From assembly GCA_002162095.1 (NCBI GenBank), contig CP021424.1:1922001-1986000 (forward strand): a stretch of DNA of 64,000 bases. Reading direction: 5' to 3'. The notes below the pieces were generated by a model. The model searched no databases. It was given only the letters and a program-made list of their open reading frames with translations, and was not told the origin of the DNA. Both the position numbers and the translations under genes were made by a program. This stretch comes from Armatimonadetes bacterium Uphvl-Ar2 (GTDB taxonomy: Bacteria > Armatimonadota > Fimbriimonadia > Fimbriimonadales > Fimbriimonadaceae). The number at the start of each line of letters is the position of its first letter. The stretch's first letter is position 1. This document shows positions 30,477 to 38,808 of the stretch, piece after piece.

Positions 30477-31780
30477 GCGCGCTGGACACCCGCTACAACA
30501 CTGAACAAGCGGCCCTGATGGCGGCCGTGGAACGCCGCGCCACCGATGGACCGGACTGGGTGCAAGCTCTTCGCCAGCGCGGCATGCGCATTCACGCGGA
30601 GCACGGCATCCCGACCCCGCGCACCGAAGCCTGGAAGTACACCCCACTCCGCAGCGTGGCCGAACGCTCCTGGCAGGCCGGGGAAGCTGGCCCGGCCGTA
30701 TTTGATTTCGATCTGCCGCAGTACACCGAAAGTGCCGTGCGCATTGTCCTGGTCAACGGTCGCTTCGACCGCAACCTGAGCGATGTGCCGCGCCTGCCGG
30801 GCCTGACGGCCATGAGCTTGCGCGATGCCTGGACCGAACATCCGGACTTGGTGCGCGAGCACCTCGGGCAGATCGCCCGCATTGAGGAGCACACCATGGC
30901 GGCCCTCGCCTCGGCCTTGTTCCAAGATGGACTCTTCTTACACCTCAAGTCGCAAGCCGTGATCGAATCGGTGATCGAGATTGTGCACGTCACGAGCGGC
31001 CAAGATGAAGTGTTTGCGCCGCGCCTGCTGATCCTGGCCGAAGACGGTGCGATCGCCCGGATTGTCGAAACCTACATCACCGATGGGGACACCACGGCGA
31101 TGACGCTGCCGGTGAGCGAAGTGGTGATTGGCTCCCGCGCCAACATCGAGCACGTCCGCGTGCAGGATGAAGCCACCAGCAACATCCACCTGGCCCTGTG
31201 GGAAACCCGCCAGGCCGGCAACAGCGAGTACCGCAGCTACAACGTGGCCTTTGGGGCCGCGATTGGCCGCACCGACCAGGGCATTGACCTGCAAGGCGAA
31301 TGGTGCACCACCCGCCTCGACGGTGTGGTGGTCGGCCTGGGCGAGCAGATTCTGGACAACCACACGCGCCTGGACCACGCTCTGCCCAACTGCAACTCGT
31401 TTGAGATTTACAAGCAAGTGATCGGCGACCGCGCGACGGTGGTGTTCAATGGTCAAATCTACGTGCACCCGCATGCGCAGAAGACCGACGCCAAGCAGAC
31501 CAACCAAGCCATCCTGCTGAGCCCGACCGCGACCATTAACAGCAAGCCGCAACTTGAAATCTTTGCGGACGATGTGAAGTGCACGCACGGGGCCACGGTG
31601 GGGCAGCTGGAAGATCTGCCGCTGTTCTACATGCGTCAGCGCGGCGTGCCGAAGGCACTGGCCCAGAGCCTTCTGGTCTACGCCTTTGCCGCCGAGGTGC
31701 TGGAACTGATCTCGATGGAGGAAGTGCGCTTGCGCCTGGAGCAGCGCTTGTTCGAGCGGCTCAATCCGACCAACGCCTAA
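30473..31780 (+). CDS. sufD: Fe-S cluster assembly scaffold protein SufD
   Basis: Partner of SufB and SufC in iron-sulfur cluster building. The 435 residues include the N-terminal TEAWKYTPL, a right-handed beta-helix region, and the conserved C-terminal EIFADDVKCTHGATVGQLE. Length and the N-terminal motif favour SufD over SufB. No sufB gene is in this operon, which is unusual; SufB would have to be elsewhere. Confidence 0.92.
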   Translation: MSALDTRYNTEQAALMAAVERRATDGPDWVQALRQRGMRIHAEHGIPTPRTEAWKYTPLRSVAERSWQAGEAGPAVFDFDLPQYTESAVRIVLVNGRFDRNLSDVPRLPGLTAMSLRDAWTEHPDLVREHLGQIARIEEHTMAALASALFQDGLFLHLKSQAVIESVIEIVHVTSGQDEVFAPRLLILAEDGAIARIVETYITDGDTTAMTLPVSEVVIGSRANIEHVRVQDEATSNIHLALWETRQAGNSEYRSYNVAFGAAIGRTDQGIDLQGEWCTTRLDGVVVGLGEQILDNHTRLDHALPNCNSFEIYKQVIGDRATVVFNGQIYVHPHAQKTDAKQTNQAILLSPTATINSKPQLEIFADDVKCTHGATVGQLEDLPLFYMRQRGVPKALAQSLLVYAFAAEVLELISMEEVRLRLEQRLFERLNPTNA

Positions 31781-31789
31781 TTCACGATC

Positions 31790-32155
31790 ATGCCGGAACC
31801 GATTCAACCCCCGCAAGCCACTGGAGAGCCGAACCTCAACGCGATCCAGCGCAGCCTGCTGGAAGGGGAAGTGATCGAGGCGATCCGCACGGTCTACGAC
31901 CCGGAAATCCCGGTGAACGTCTACGACCTGGGGTTGATCTACGGCATTGACGTCTCGCCGCGGGCCGAGGTGATGATCTTAATGACGCTCACCAGCCCGG
32001 CTTGTCCGGTGGCGGGCACGCTGCCCGGGGAAGTGGAGCAAGCCGCAGCTCAGGTGCAGGGTGTGACCACGGCCCATGTAGAATTGGTGTGGGATCCGCC
32101 CTTTAGTGTGGACCGGATCCCCGAACATATCCGTTTGGATTTGGGGTTGCTATGA
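31790..32155 (+). CDS. MIP18/DUF59 family protein (SufT-like)
   Basis: A 121-residue protein with VYDPEIPVNVYDLGLIYGI and TLTSPACPVAG, the hallmark motifs and the reactive Cys of the DUF59 family. Members such as SufT help mature iron-sulfur proteins. It lies 9 bases after sufD and overlaps the Rrf2 regulator gene by four bases. Confidence 0.92.
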   Translation: MPEPIQPPQATGEPNLNAIQRSLLEGEVIEAIRTVYDPEIPVNVYDLGLIYGIDVSPRAEVMILMTLTSPACPVAGTLPGEVEQAAAQVQGVTTAHVELVWDPPFSVDRIPEHIRLDLGLL

Positions 32156-32643
32156 AGTTCAGCGCGCAAGAAGAATTCGGTCTGCGATGTTTGATTTCCA
32201 TTGCCCGCGAAGGTGACGATGGATTCTTGACCATCCTGCAGATCAGCGAGCGCGAGGGCCTCAGTGGCTCCCACGTGGCGAAGCTGCTTTCCATCCTGCG
32301 CAAGCACGGATTTGTGAAGAGCGTGCGGGGCCAACAGGGAGGCTACCGAATGGCTCGGCCTCCCCAGGAGATCTTGGTTCGCGACCTTCTCGAGGCCCTG
32401 GGTGGGCGCCTTTACGATAGCGGCTTCTGCTTGCGCCACGCGGGTTTGGGTGAATCGTGCGTCCACGAGACCGACTGCACGCTCCGGCCCTTATGGGGCA
32501 CGGTGCAAAACGCGGTGGACCGCGTGATCGCTATGATTACCTTGCAGGATTTGCTGGACGGAACGTTGGAATCTCCCAACGCCGTCATGCAGGGCCTACC
32601 GCCGCGACGAGCCACCGCCAGCGCGACGTCGGAAAGATCATGA
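32152..32643 (+). CDS. Rrf2 family transcriptional regulator
   Basis: A 163-residue winged-helix regulator, with the DNA-binding helices around LTILQISEREGLSGSHVAKL and the wing KSVRGQQGGYRMAR. Three cysteines (FCLRHAGLGESCVHETDC) match the cluster-binding cysteines of IscR-type regulators. It probably senses cluster supply and controls the suf operon, perhaps at the repeats before sufC. It is coupled to both neighbours. Confidence 0.9.
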   Translation: MKFSAQEEFGLRCLISIAREGDDGFLTILQISEREGLSGSHVAKLLSILRKHGFVKSVRGQQGGYRMARPPQEILVRDLLEALGGRLYDSGFCLRHAGLGESCVHETDCTLRPLWGTVQNAVDRVIAMITLQDLLDGTLESPNAVMQGLPPRRATASATSERS

Positions 32644-32987
32644 GCGACTTCCCGGTGCAACTGACGCCGGAGGCCATTGCCCAGGCGAAACTCTATCTAG
32701 CCCGCAAGGCAGAGCCCGGCGCATTCCTGCGCATTGGGGTGAAGGGCGGCGGCTGCACCGGCATGGAATATGTGATGCGCCCCGACACGAAACGGCTCCC
32801 CATTGACCTTGAGCTGGAACTGGATGGGCTGACCGTGGTGTGCGACGGCAAGAGCGCCGAGTTTTTGCGCGGATCGACCCTGGCCTACACGGGCAACCTG
32901 ATGGGGGGCGCGTTTGAATTCCAAAACCCCAACGCGGCGCGCACCTGCGGCTGCGGCACCAGCTTTACGCCGTTGCCCAAGCGCTGA
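32640..32987 (+). CDS. A-type Fe-S carrier (IscA/SufA/ErpA family)
   Basis: A 115-residue carrier that receives and delivers clusters. It has the cysteine in GGGCTGMEY and the CGCG pair near the C-terminus, as all members do. The ATG overlaps the Rrf2 stop. The ATG at 32640 starts at the conserved domain (LTPEAIAQAK); an upstream extension within the Rrf2 gene is not supported. Confidence 0.93.
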   Translation: MSDFPVQLTPEAIAQAKLYLARKAEPGAFLRIGVKGGGCTGMEYVMRPDTKRLPIDLELELDGLTVVCDGKSAEFLRGSTLAYTGNLMGGAFEFQNPNAARTCGCGTSFTPLPKR

Positions 32988-32996
32988 ACGGATGGC

Positions 32997-33908
32997 TTAA
33001 GATTGGGCGGCGTTGCGCCAAGAATCCAAGGCCCCACCGGGGGAGCTGTGGTTCTCGGGCGTGAGTTCATAGGGGACGGTTTTGCCCCACCAGGCGGCAT
33101 CGCGCCCGCCGGGGATCAGCCGGAAAAGACCTTCGGCCTCACCAACGAGGGCACCCAATTCGAGCGGTTGTCCGCGCCAAACCCCGTGGGCTAGCCCCAG
33201 CAAGAACAGCTCACCGAGTTCTACGTGCTCGGCCCCTACGCCGGGGAGATCTAGTTCAGGGTGGCCTACCTTCGACATGCCCGCCGTGGCCAAGGCAAAG
33301 CGGTCGCCATCCGGGCGCACGTGGATGGCAATCACATCCGGCATGTTGAGCGACAGCCCGGGGGGCGGAGCGTGATAGATTTCGCTGGCGCTGAGGTAGC
33401 GCCGGGATAGCGGATCCGCAAGGACGCCGTCCGTAAGCTCGGTGAGGCGCTGGGCGACCTGGAGGAAGAAGCTCAGGGCCGGGAAGAGCGCGGGGTCAAA
33501 CGATTCGAATTGAAGCTGGAGCAGGGTCCAAGTGGCGGCGAGACGGGCGCGATCCTCTTGGCCCAATCGGTCCGCCATGCGGTCTTGCGCCACGGCGGCC
33601 GCGTCGAATCCCACCTCATCCGTGGGGACCACGGTCAGGCGCAGGACGGTTTTCTGGTCCGGACTGGCGATGCCGTAAGTGCCCCGGGCGAGGGGACGGG
33701 CAAGGTCGGATTTGTCGGCTCCGCTGGAGAGCGGCACGATGAAGCCCGGCACGGCCTCATTGGCACCCTTGGGGGCGGCAATGGCCGCCATGATGGGGAG
33801 CGGCTGCCGCGCCGCCATGACCGTGACGTAGTAATCCTTGGCCAGCGGTGCCACCGGGGGCACCCGCTTGGCGGGGAGCAAGTCCTTAAGTCGAAATCGC
33901 CGGCTCAT
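32997..33908 (-). CDS. Conserved-looking protein of unknown function
   Basis: A 303-residue soluble protein from the ATG at 33908, which has AGGAGG just upstream; the longer frame upstream lies inside the HTTM gene. It starts with basic residues (MSRRFRLKDLLPAKR) and has mixed alpha/beta composition with no signal peptide. No domain was recognised. Phrases such as PDVIAIHVRPDGDRFALATAG and HVELGELFLLGLAHGVW suggest an enzyme-like or ligand-binding fold. It overlaps the HTTM gene by 23 bases and is probably part of that operon. Confidence 0.65.
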   Translation of the reverse strand: MSRRFRLKDLLPAKRVPPVAPLAKDYYVTVMAARQPLPIMAAIAAPKGANEAVPGFIVPLSSGADKSDLARPLARGTYGIASPDQKTVLRLTVVPTDEVGFDAAAVAQDRMADRLGQEDRARLAATWTLLQLQFESFDPALFPALSFFLQVAQRLTELTDGVLADPLSRRYLSASEIYHAPPPGLSLNMPDVIAIHVRPDGDRFALATAGMSKVGHPELDLPGVGAEHVELGELFLLGLAHGVWRGQPLELGALVGEAEGLFRLIPGGRDAAWWGKTVPYELTPENHSSPGGALDSWRNAAQS

Positions 33909-34845
33909 GGCCCTCCTCTTGGCTTTGCGCTTTGGCTTGGCGCTTGGCTTTCCACTTGTCCACCCAAGCCCGCCACTCGTAGCCTTCGTAGAACGAGGCG
34001 TAGCTGGCAATCATTAAGAATGCAAAGAGGGGGATGTTAAAGCGGTATTCAATCCCGAGGTGGAGGCCAATGCCGAGCAGAAGCGAAATCTTGCGCAAGG
34101 GTTTATAGAAAACTGTGGTGGCGAGCATCAGTTCCACCACCAATGTGCCGTAGGTTAATATGGCCACAAAGGGCTGCTGATCCATAAACGCCGGCACAGG
34201 GAAGCGGTCGAATTCATGCAGTTGACTGGTGAACCAAGTGGCCGTCCCTTCGCGCCAAGTATTGCCGCCCCATTTATGCCAGGCGGTGGTGAAGTACACG
34301 ATGGCCACCTGAATGGCCATAAGCCGTTGGGGCCAGAGGCTGAACTCGGGCACGGTGCCGTCCCCGGTACGTTTGAACTTCCGCAGCCAATCCAGCGAGT
34401 AAACCGCACCGCTGGGGGCCACCAAAATGTAGAGGGCGAACGCCCGCATGAGCGTGTCGCCGCTATGCAGGAGGTCCGGAGTGCGATGGTGAATCGAAGT
34501 CAAGCCAAGCCACAGCACCGCTGCGCTCACCCGCGTGAACAATCCCAATGCGGTGCAAACCGCCCCGAGCATAGTGATGATGAACACGGCCAGGGTGATG
34601 CGGCTGTCCGTTACCCCCGCGAGGACATTGATGCGGGGCACGCCTTCCGCCCATCGCTCCGCAAAGGCCACGGGGACAAAACCCTTCTCGGTAAAGAACG
34701 CCTCAAACACGTTCATCAACATCAAAAGGTTGATGAAAATGAGAGTGCCAAACAGGATGCGGATAATGGCCATGGTTTCGGGAGAACCGTAACCAAACAT
34801 CCAGTGCTGAAGCTTCTTAAGGTCGCTGACCTTCTTGGTTGTCAT
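33886..34845 (-). CDS. HTTM domain membrane protein
   Basis: A 319-residue protein with about eight helices, in the HTTM (horizontally transferred transmembrane) family related to vitamin K-dependent gamma-carboxylase. Family features seen are RILFGTLIFINLLMLM, the helix before HHRTPDLLHSGDTL, and the YFTTAWHKWGGNTWREGTA segment. The enzymatic role in bacteria is unknown. The ATG at 34845 overlaps the stop of the partner gene (ATGA). Confidence 0.85.
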   Translation of the reverse strand: MTTKKVSDLKKLQHWMFGYGSPETMAIIRILFGTLIFINLLMLMNVFEAFFTEKGFVPVAFAERWAEGVPRINVLAGVTDSRITLAVFIITMLGAVCTALGLFTRVSAAVLWLGLTSIHHRTPDLLHSGDTLMRAFALYILVAPSGAVYSLDWLRKFKRTGDGTVPEFSLWPQRLMAIQVAIVYFTTAWHKWGGNTWREGTATWFTSQLHEFDRFPVPAFMDQQPFVAILTYGTLVVELMLATTVFYKPLRKISLLLGIGLHLGIEYRFNIPLFAFLMIASYASFYEGYEWRAWVDKWKAKRQAKAQSQEEGHEPAIST

Positions 34846-35465
34846 TTCGACCCCCAAGTGCCATAAACCTGCGGGTCGACGATGAGCTCAAAGAACTGCT
34901 CATCCTGTGCCACCGGCTCCTTCTGGAACGCCTTCGGGTAAATCCTAAAGTGCTTGAACAAACGCACCTTGGTGGGCACCGCACCATCCGCCCGGGGGTT
35001 TAGGTATGCCATGCGATAGGCAAACTGCGCCCACTTGTAACTCTGGTCAATCGGGTGCAACCGCTCGGTGAACTTGCGATACCGCTCGTTCACATACTTT
35101 TGCGGAATCGGCATGTGCTTAATGCGCGGATATTCGACCGGCACTACCTGGCCATCGGCATATTCAATCTCGGCGGTCAGCCAAGAATCCGTATTGGACG
35201 GGTTCGGCGCAAACATGTCCCAGTACTGCCAAAACCCGGTGACCTGCAAGTAGTAGCGGAAGTCGGATTCGTATCTCAACCGGTTATTGGCGGCCAGGAG
35301 TTGGTCGCGCGCCCGTTGCATCCGGTCGGCCATGGTCACGGGCTCCCGGTTGAGGTTGGCACTGGGCTGCGGCCATGTCCAAATGAAAATCGCGAACAAG
35401 TGGAACAGCACCAGGCACTGCACCCAAACGGGTGCCAACCGGGGTGAGTCCGAGGAACCGTTCAC
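34842..35465 (-). CDS. HTTM-partner protein with one membrane anchor
   Basis: A 207-residue protein with one N-terminal helix (about 14-31) and an outside domain. It has TGFWQYWDMFAPNPSNTDSW, a segment often seen in small proteins encoded next to HTTM genes. It is translationally coupled to the HTTM gene, so the two probably form a complex. The start is the ATG at 35465. The function is unknown. Confidence 0.75.
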   Translation of the reverse strand: MNGSSDSPRLAPVWVQCLVLFHLFAIFIWTWPQPSANLNREPVTMADRMQRARDQLLAANNRLRYESDFRYYLQVTGFWQYWDMFAPNPSNTDSWLTAEIEYADGQVVPVEYPRIKHMPIPQKYVNERYRKFTERLHPIDQSYKWAQFAYRMAYLNPRADGAVPTKVRLFKHFRIYPKAFQKEPVAQDEQFFELIVDPQVYGTWGSK

Positions 35466-35477
35466 GCTAACTTTATG

Positions 35478-36845
35478 TTACACCACGGTTTGGCCGTCTT
35501 TGGCCTCACGGATGAGTTTTCCAAGCCGCTCGCGCACCAGGTCCACGCTGATCTCAATCGTGCCTTGCAGCGTGTCCGGAGCATTGTAAAGTTCTGGTTC
35601 CAGCAAGCGCTCCAAAAGCGTGTGCAGGCGTCGCGCCCCGATGTTCTCGAACTTCTGGTTGGCTTCCTGCGCCAAGAACGCCACTTCATCCAGGGCCTCG
35701 GGGGCAAAGGTGAGCGTCACCCCGTCAACCGCCAGCAGCTTCTCGTATTGCGCGGTGAGGCTGTTGCGCGGCTCGGTCAGGATGCGGCGGAAGTCGTCTT
35801 CACCCAGGGCCTCCAGTTCCACGCGGATGGGCAAGCGGCCTTGCAGCTCGGGGATGAGGTCGCTGGGCTTGCTCATATGGAAAGCCCCCGCGGCGATGAA
35901 CAAGATGTGGTCGGTGCGCACCGGGCCGAACTTGGTTTGCACCGTCGAGCCTTCAATGATCGGCAGGAGGTCGCGTTGCACGCCCTCACGGCTCACGTCC
36001 GGCCCGCCGCCCGAACCCGACTTGATCGCCACCTTGTCAATTTCGTCAAGGAAGATGATCCCGGTTTGTTCCGTGCGCTCCAGGGCCAGGCGGTGGATGC
36101 CCGCCCGCTCCAGCAGGCGCTTTACTTCTTGGTCCAGGAGCGTGGCGTAGGCTTCGGGCACCGGCATGGTGCGCCAGCCACGGCGCGCCTGGAACGGGCC
36201 ACCCATTCCGGGCATGTCAATGCCCATTTCTTCCATGCCCTGCGGGGTGAAGACCTGCAGGAAGGAGCTCCCCGCCTCCTCCACTTCTAGGCTCACGCGC
36301 ACTTCGTCGTACTTGCCGGCTTGCAGATCTTGCTTGATCTGCTCACGGTCTTGGCCCGCTAGCGGGTGCTCCGGTTGCGGCGCATCGGCGGAGGCAAAGT
36401 GGTCGTAGGGCGGCTCTAGGGCTGTGCGCAGCATGTCCACCATGCGCTCCCAACTCTCTTGCTCGGCCTGGGGGGTGACCGCGTCGCGCTGCTCTTGCTC
36501 CACCAGGCGCACCGCCGCTGCCACCAGTTCGCGAATCATGGATTCCACATCGCGGCCCACATAGCCGACTTCGGTAAACTTCGTGGCCTCAACCTTTACA
36601 AAAGGTGCCCGTGCGAGCTGCGCCAGGCGGCGGGCGATCTCCGTCTTCCCGACCCCGGTCGGCCCCATCATCAAGATGTTCTTGGGCAGGATGTCATCGC
36701 GATCCTCACGCGGGACCTGCTGGCGGCGGAACCGGTTGCGCAGGGCGACCGCCACCGCACGCTTGGCCGCTTGCTGCCCCACGATCGTACGATCCAGTTC
36801 GGCGACAATTTGAGCAGGGGTAAGAACTTCGATCGGAGTGGCCAT
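35478..36845 (-). CDS. hslU: ATP-dependent protease ATPase subunit HslU
   Basis: AAA+ unfoldase of the HslUV protease, 455 residues from the ATG at 36845. Walker A is GPTGVGKTE, Walker B is GIIFLDEIDKVA, and the I-domain spans about 110-240. The frame runs further upstream, but that part is the reverse of the TPR gene and is not conserved. hslV is not next to it. The C-terminus ends EAKDGQTVV, unlike the DLSRFIL-type tail that docks into HslV. Confidence 0.93.
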   Translation of the reverse strand: MATPIEVLTPAQIVAELDRTIVGQQAAKRAVAVALRNRFRRQQVPREDRDDILPKNILMMGPTGVGKTEIARRLAQLARAPFVKVEATKFTEVGYVGRDVESMIRELVAAAVRLVEQEQRDAVTPQAEQESWERMVDMLRTALEPPYDHFASADAPQPEHPLAGQDREQIKQDLQAGKYDEVRVSLEVEEAGSSFLQVFTPQGMEEMGIDMPGMGGPFQARRGWRTMPVPEAYATLLDQEVKRLLERAGIHRLALERTEQTGIIFLDEIDKVAIKSGSGGGPDVSREGVQRDLLPIIEGSTVQTKFGPVRTDHILFIAAGAFHMSKPSDLIPELQGRLPIRVELEALGEDDFRRILTEPRNSLTAQYEKLLAVDGVTLTFAPEALDEVAFLAQEANQKFENIGARRLHTLLERLLEPELYNAPDTLQGTIEISVDLVRERLGKLIREAKDGQTVV

Positions 36846-36902
36846 CCGGCTGGGGTTGTACCCCCCACGGCGCATGGGGTCGGTACACTGACCCGCTGTA
36901 CT

Positions 36903-38729
36903 ATGAAACTTGCCGTACTCCCCTTTAACGCGGCTTCGGGCGCGCGTCCGGCAATGGCCCGCCAACTGAGCCACTTTGCCGTTGAATACGCGCAGGCCGC
37001 CATTCAAGAGCAGATTGGGCAAGTGAACTACATGGCCCAATTTGACGACCAAGGGGCCACCCGTTACGCGCTGGTCAACCCGAGCGAGGAACTGAACGAA
37101 ATTGAAATGCTCACGCAGTTGCTGGAGCAGTCGGAATTTGATTCGCTGATTGATGGGCTGTATCGCGAAAGCGAACTCGGTTCCGAACTCACCGTGCGTA
37201 CCGTGAACAAGGCGGGCGAAGTGAGCAACGAGCACGCCATTTCCATCACGAACGCCACCCTCTTCACCGCGCTTCGCGAGTTAGTGACCTACATCACCAA
37301 GGCGGCTGGCCACGAGAACGTGAAGCTGGAAGGCGATATGGATCTTTTCGGTACGGATAACCCGGAAGCGTTCCTCAACTTCATGCTGGGCTTCGATTCG
37401 GTGCAATACATCGAGCGCGCCCAGGGTCAAGTGGTGCGCGAGTTCACGCCGCAATCCGGTTTTGATGCCCTGCAGTCGGCCGTGGAATCGGACGCCGATT
37501 GGGAAGCTCCGTTCCTCAGCCTGCTCAACCTGGCCCGCATGTGCACCGCCGCCCGCATCGGCACGGCGGAAATCATCGAAGGGGCTCTGCAGAAGGCGAT
37601 CTCCGTGGTGCCCAAGGATGCCCGCGGCTACTTCGCTCTGGGTGAATTCTACGGGGCGCTGAACGAGCACCAGAAGTCGGCAGAAATGTTCGAGAAGGCG
37701 ATCCCGCTGGACGAAGACGAGCCTGCGCTCTACACCCGCCTGGGCCTCGCCCAAATGAACCTGGGGATGCCCGCCAATGCCGAGCGCAACTTCCGCAAGG
37801 CCATTGACCGCGAGCTCGAACCCAAGCCCAGCACGCAGTATCTGGCCGACATGCTGGTGAGCGTGGGTCGCGGCCACGAAGTTCCGGCCCTGTGGAAGGA
37901 ACGGATCGAAGCGGATGACCAAAACGCCGATGCCCACGTGCGACTCGGCATTGCTCTCATCAACACCGACCAGGCCGAAGAGGGCGAGAAGGTGTTCGAC
38001 AATGCGCTGGAAAATCTGGAAGACGCCCTGGTGGTCAAGCGGATGTACGCGCCTTATCTCGCTCAGAAGGGTGACATGGACCGCGCGCTGGACTTCTACG
38101 AAGACTGCCTGGACGTCGCCCCGACCGACCCCGGCCTGATGTACGAATACGCCCAGACGCTAGTGGCCGCCAACCGAGGCTTTGAAGCCCCGCGCGTGCT
38201 GCGCGACATGCTGCAACTGCAACTGGAGCCGAACCTGCGCGCGAACGTGCTGGCGACCCTGGTGGAAACCGACCAGCCCAAGCGAGCCGAAGCCGTGCAA
38301 CTGGCCGCTCAGAAGGTGGAAGAAGGCGACGTCGAAGGTGCGCTGCGCGAACTGCGCCCGCTGAAGACGTGGCTGGGCGATTACTGGAAGATGTGGGCCG
38401 TCATCGCCAACGCGTATAACGCGGCGGAAGAGTGGCGCGACGCGGAAGAAGCCGCCGTCAAGCTGGTGGACCTGTATCCGGGCTGCGAACCCGCTTACAT
38501 CGAGTACGCCACCGCTCTGGCCGGCCAAGAGCGCCACGAAGAGGCTTACCAAGCCCTTGCTGTGGCCCTCAACCGGATTTCGGGTAGCGCCGCCATTGGC
38601 CTGAACCTGGCCATGGCCGCCAAGAAGATTGGCCGCGACGACGAAGCCAAGATGCTAGCGGGTCAACTGCGCCCGGCCCTGCAGCAGCGCCCGGACCTGA
38701 TCCAGGTTCTCGATCAGCTGGAAAAGTAA
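36903..38729 (+). CDS. Large TPR-repeat protein, unknown partner
   Basis: A 608-residue soluble protein. Residues 1-200 are a non-repeat domain (MKLAVLPFNAASGARPAMAR...). From about 225 to the end are TPR repeats, for example GYFALGEFYGALNEHQKSAE and ALYTRLGLAQMNLGMPANAE, then more diverged ones. TPR proteins mediate protein contacts. It is divergent from hslU, so shared control with protein quality control is possible. A terminator follows. Confidence 0.85.
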   Translation: MKLAVLPFNAASGARPAMARQLSHFAVEYAQAAIQEQIGQVNYMAQFDDQGATRYALVNPSEELNEIEMLTQLLEQSEFDSLIDGLYRESELGSELTVRTVNKAGEVSNEHAISITNATLFTALRELVTYITKAAGHENVKLEGDMDLFGTDNPEAFLNFMLGFDSVQYIERAQGQVVREFTPQSGFDALQSAVESDADWEAPFLSLLNLARMCTAARIGTAEIIEGALQKAISVVPKDARGYFALGEFYGALNEHQKSAEMFEKAIPLDEDEPALYTRLGLAQMNLGMPANAERNFRKAIDRELEPKPSTQYLADMLVSVGRGHEVPALWKERIEADDQNADAHVRLGIALINTDQAEEGEKVFDNALENLEDALVVKRMYAPYLAQKGDMDRALDFYEDCLDVAPTDPGLMYEYAQTLVAANRGFEAPRVLRDMLQLQLEPNLRANVLATLVETDQPKRAEAVQLAAQKVEEGDVEGALRELRPLKTWLGDYWKMWAVIANAYNAAEEWRDAEEAAVKLVDLYPGCEPAYIEYATALAGQERHEEAYQALAVALNRISGSAAIGLNLAMAAKKIGRDDEAKMLAGQLRPALQQRPDLIQVLDQLEK

Positions 38730-38747
38730 GGCTCCCGCCCAAATCCA

Positions 38748-38790
38748 AACGGCCGGTCTCCCATGCAGGGAAGCCGGCCGTTCTTGTTTT
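38748..38790 (+). terminator. Rho-independent terminator between convergent genes
   Basis: Stem AACGGCCGG/CCGGCCGTT extended by TCCC/GGGA pairs, with a TTCTTGTTTT tail on the plus strand. It ends the TPR gene and may also serve the convergent mmgE/prpD-like gene. Confidence 0.8.
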
Positions 38791-38808
38791 CGCTTGTCCG
38801 GTTAAGGA

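Noticed and set aside
33886-34845. Calling the HTTM protein a vitamin K-dependent carboxylase working with the VKOR fusion
   Set aside because: The genes are about 33 kb apart, HTTM activity in bacteria is not established, and the VKOR fusion has its own thioredoxin partner domain.
36846-37235. N-terminal extension of hslU
   Set aside because: It is antisense to the TPR gene and lacks conservation; the ATG at 36845 starts the normal HslU sequence.
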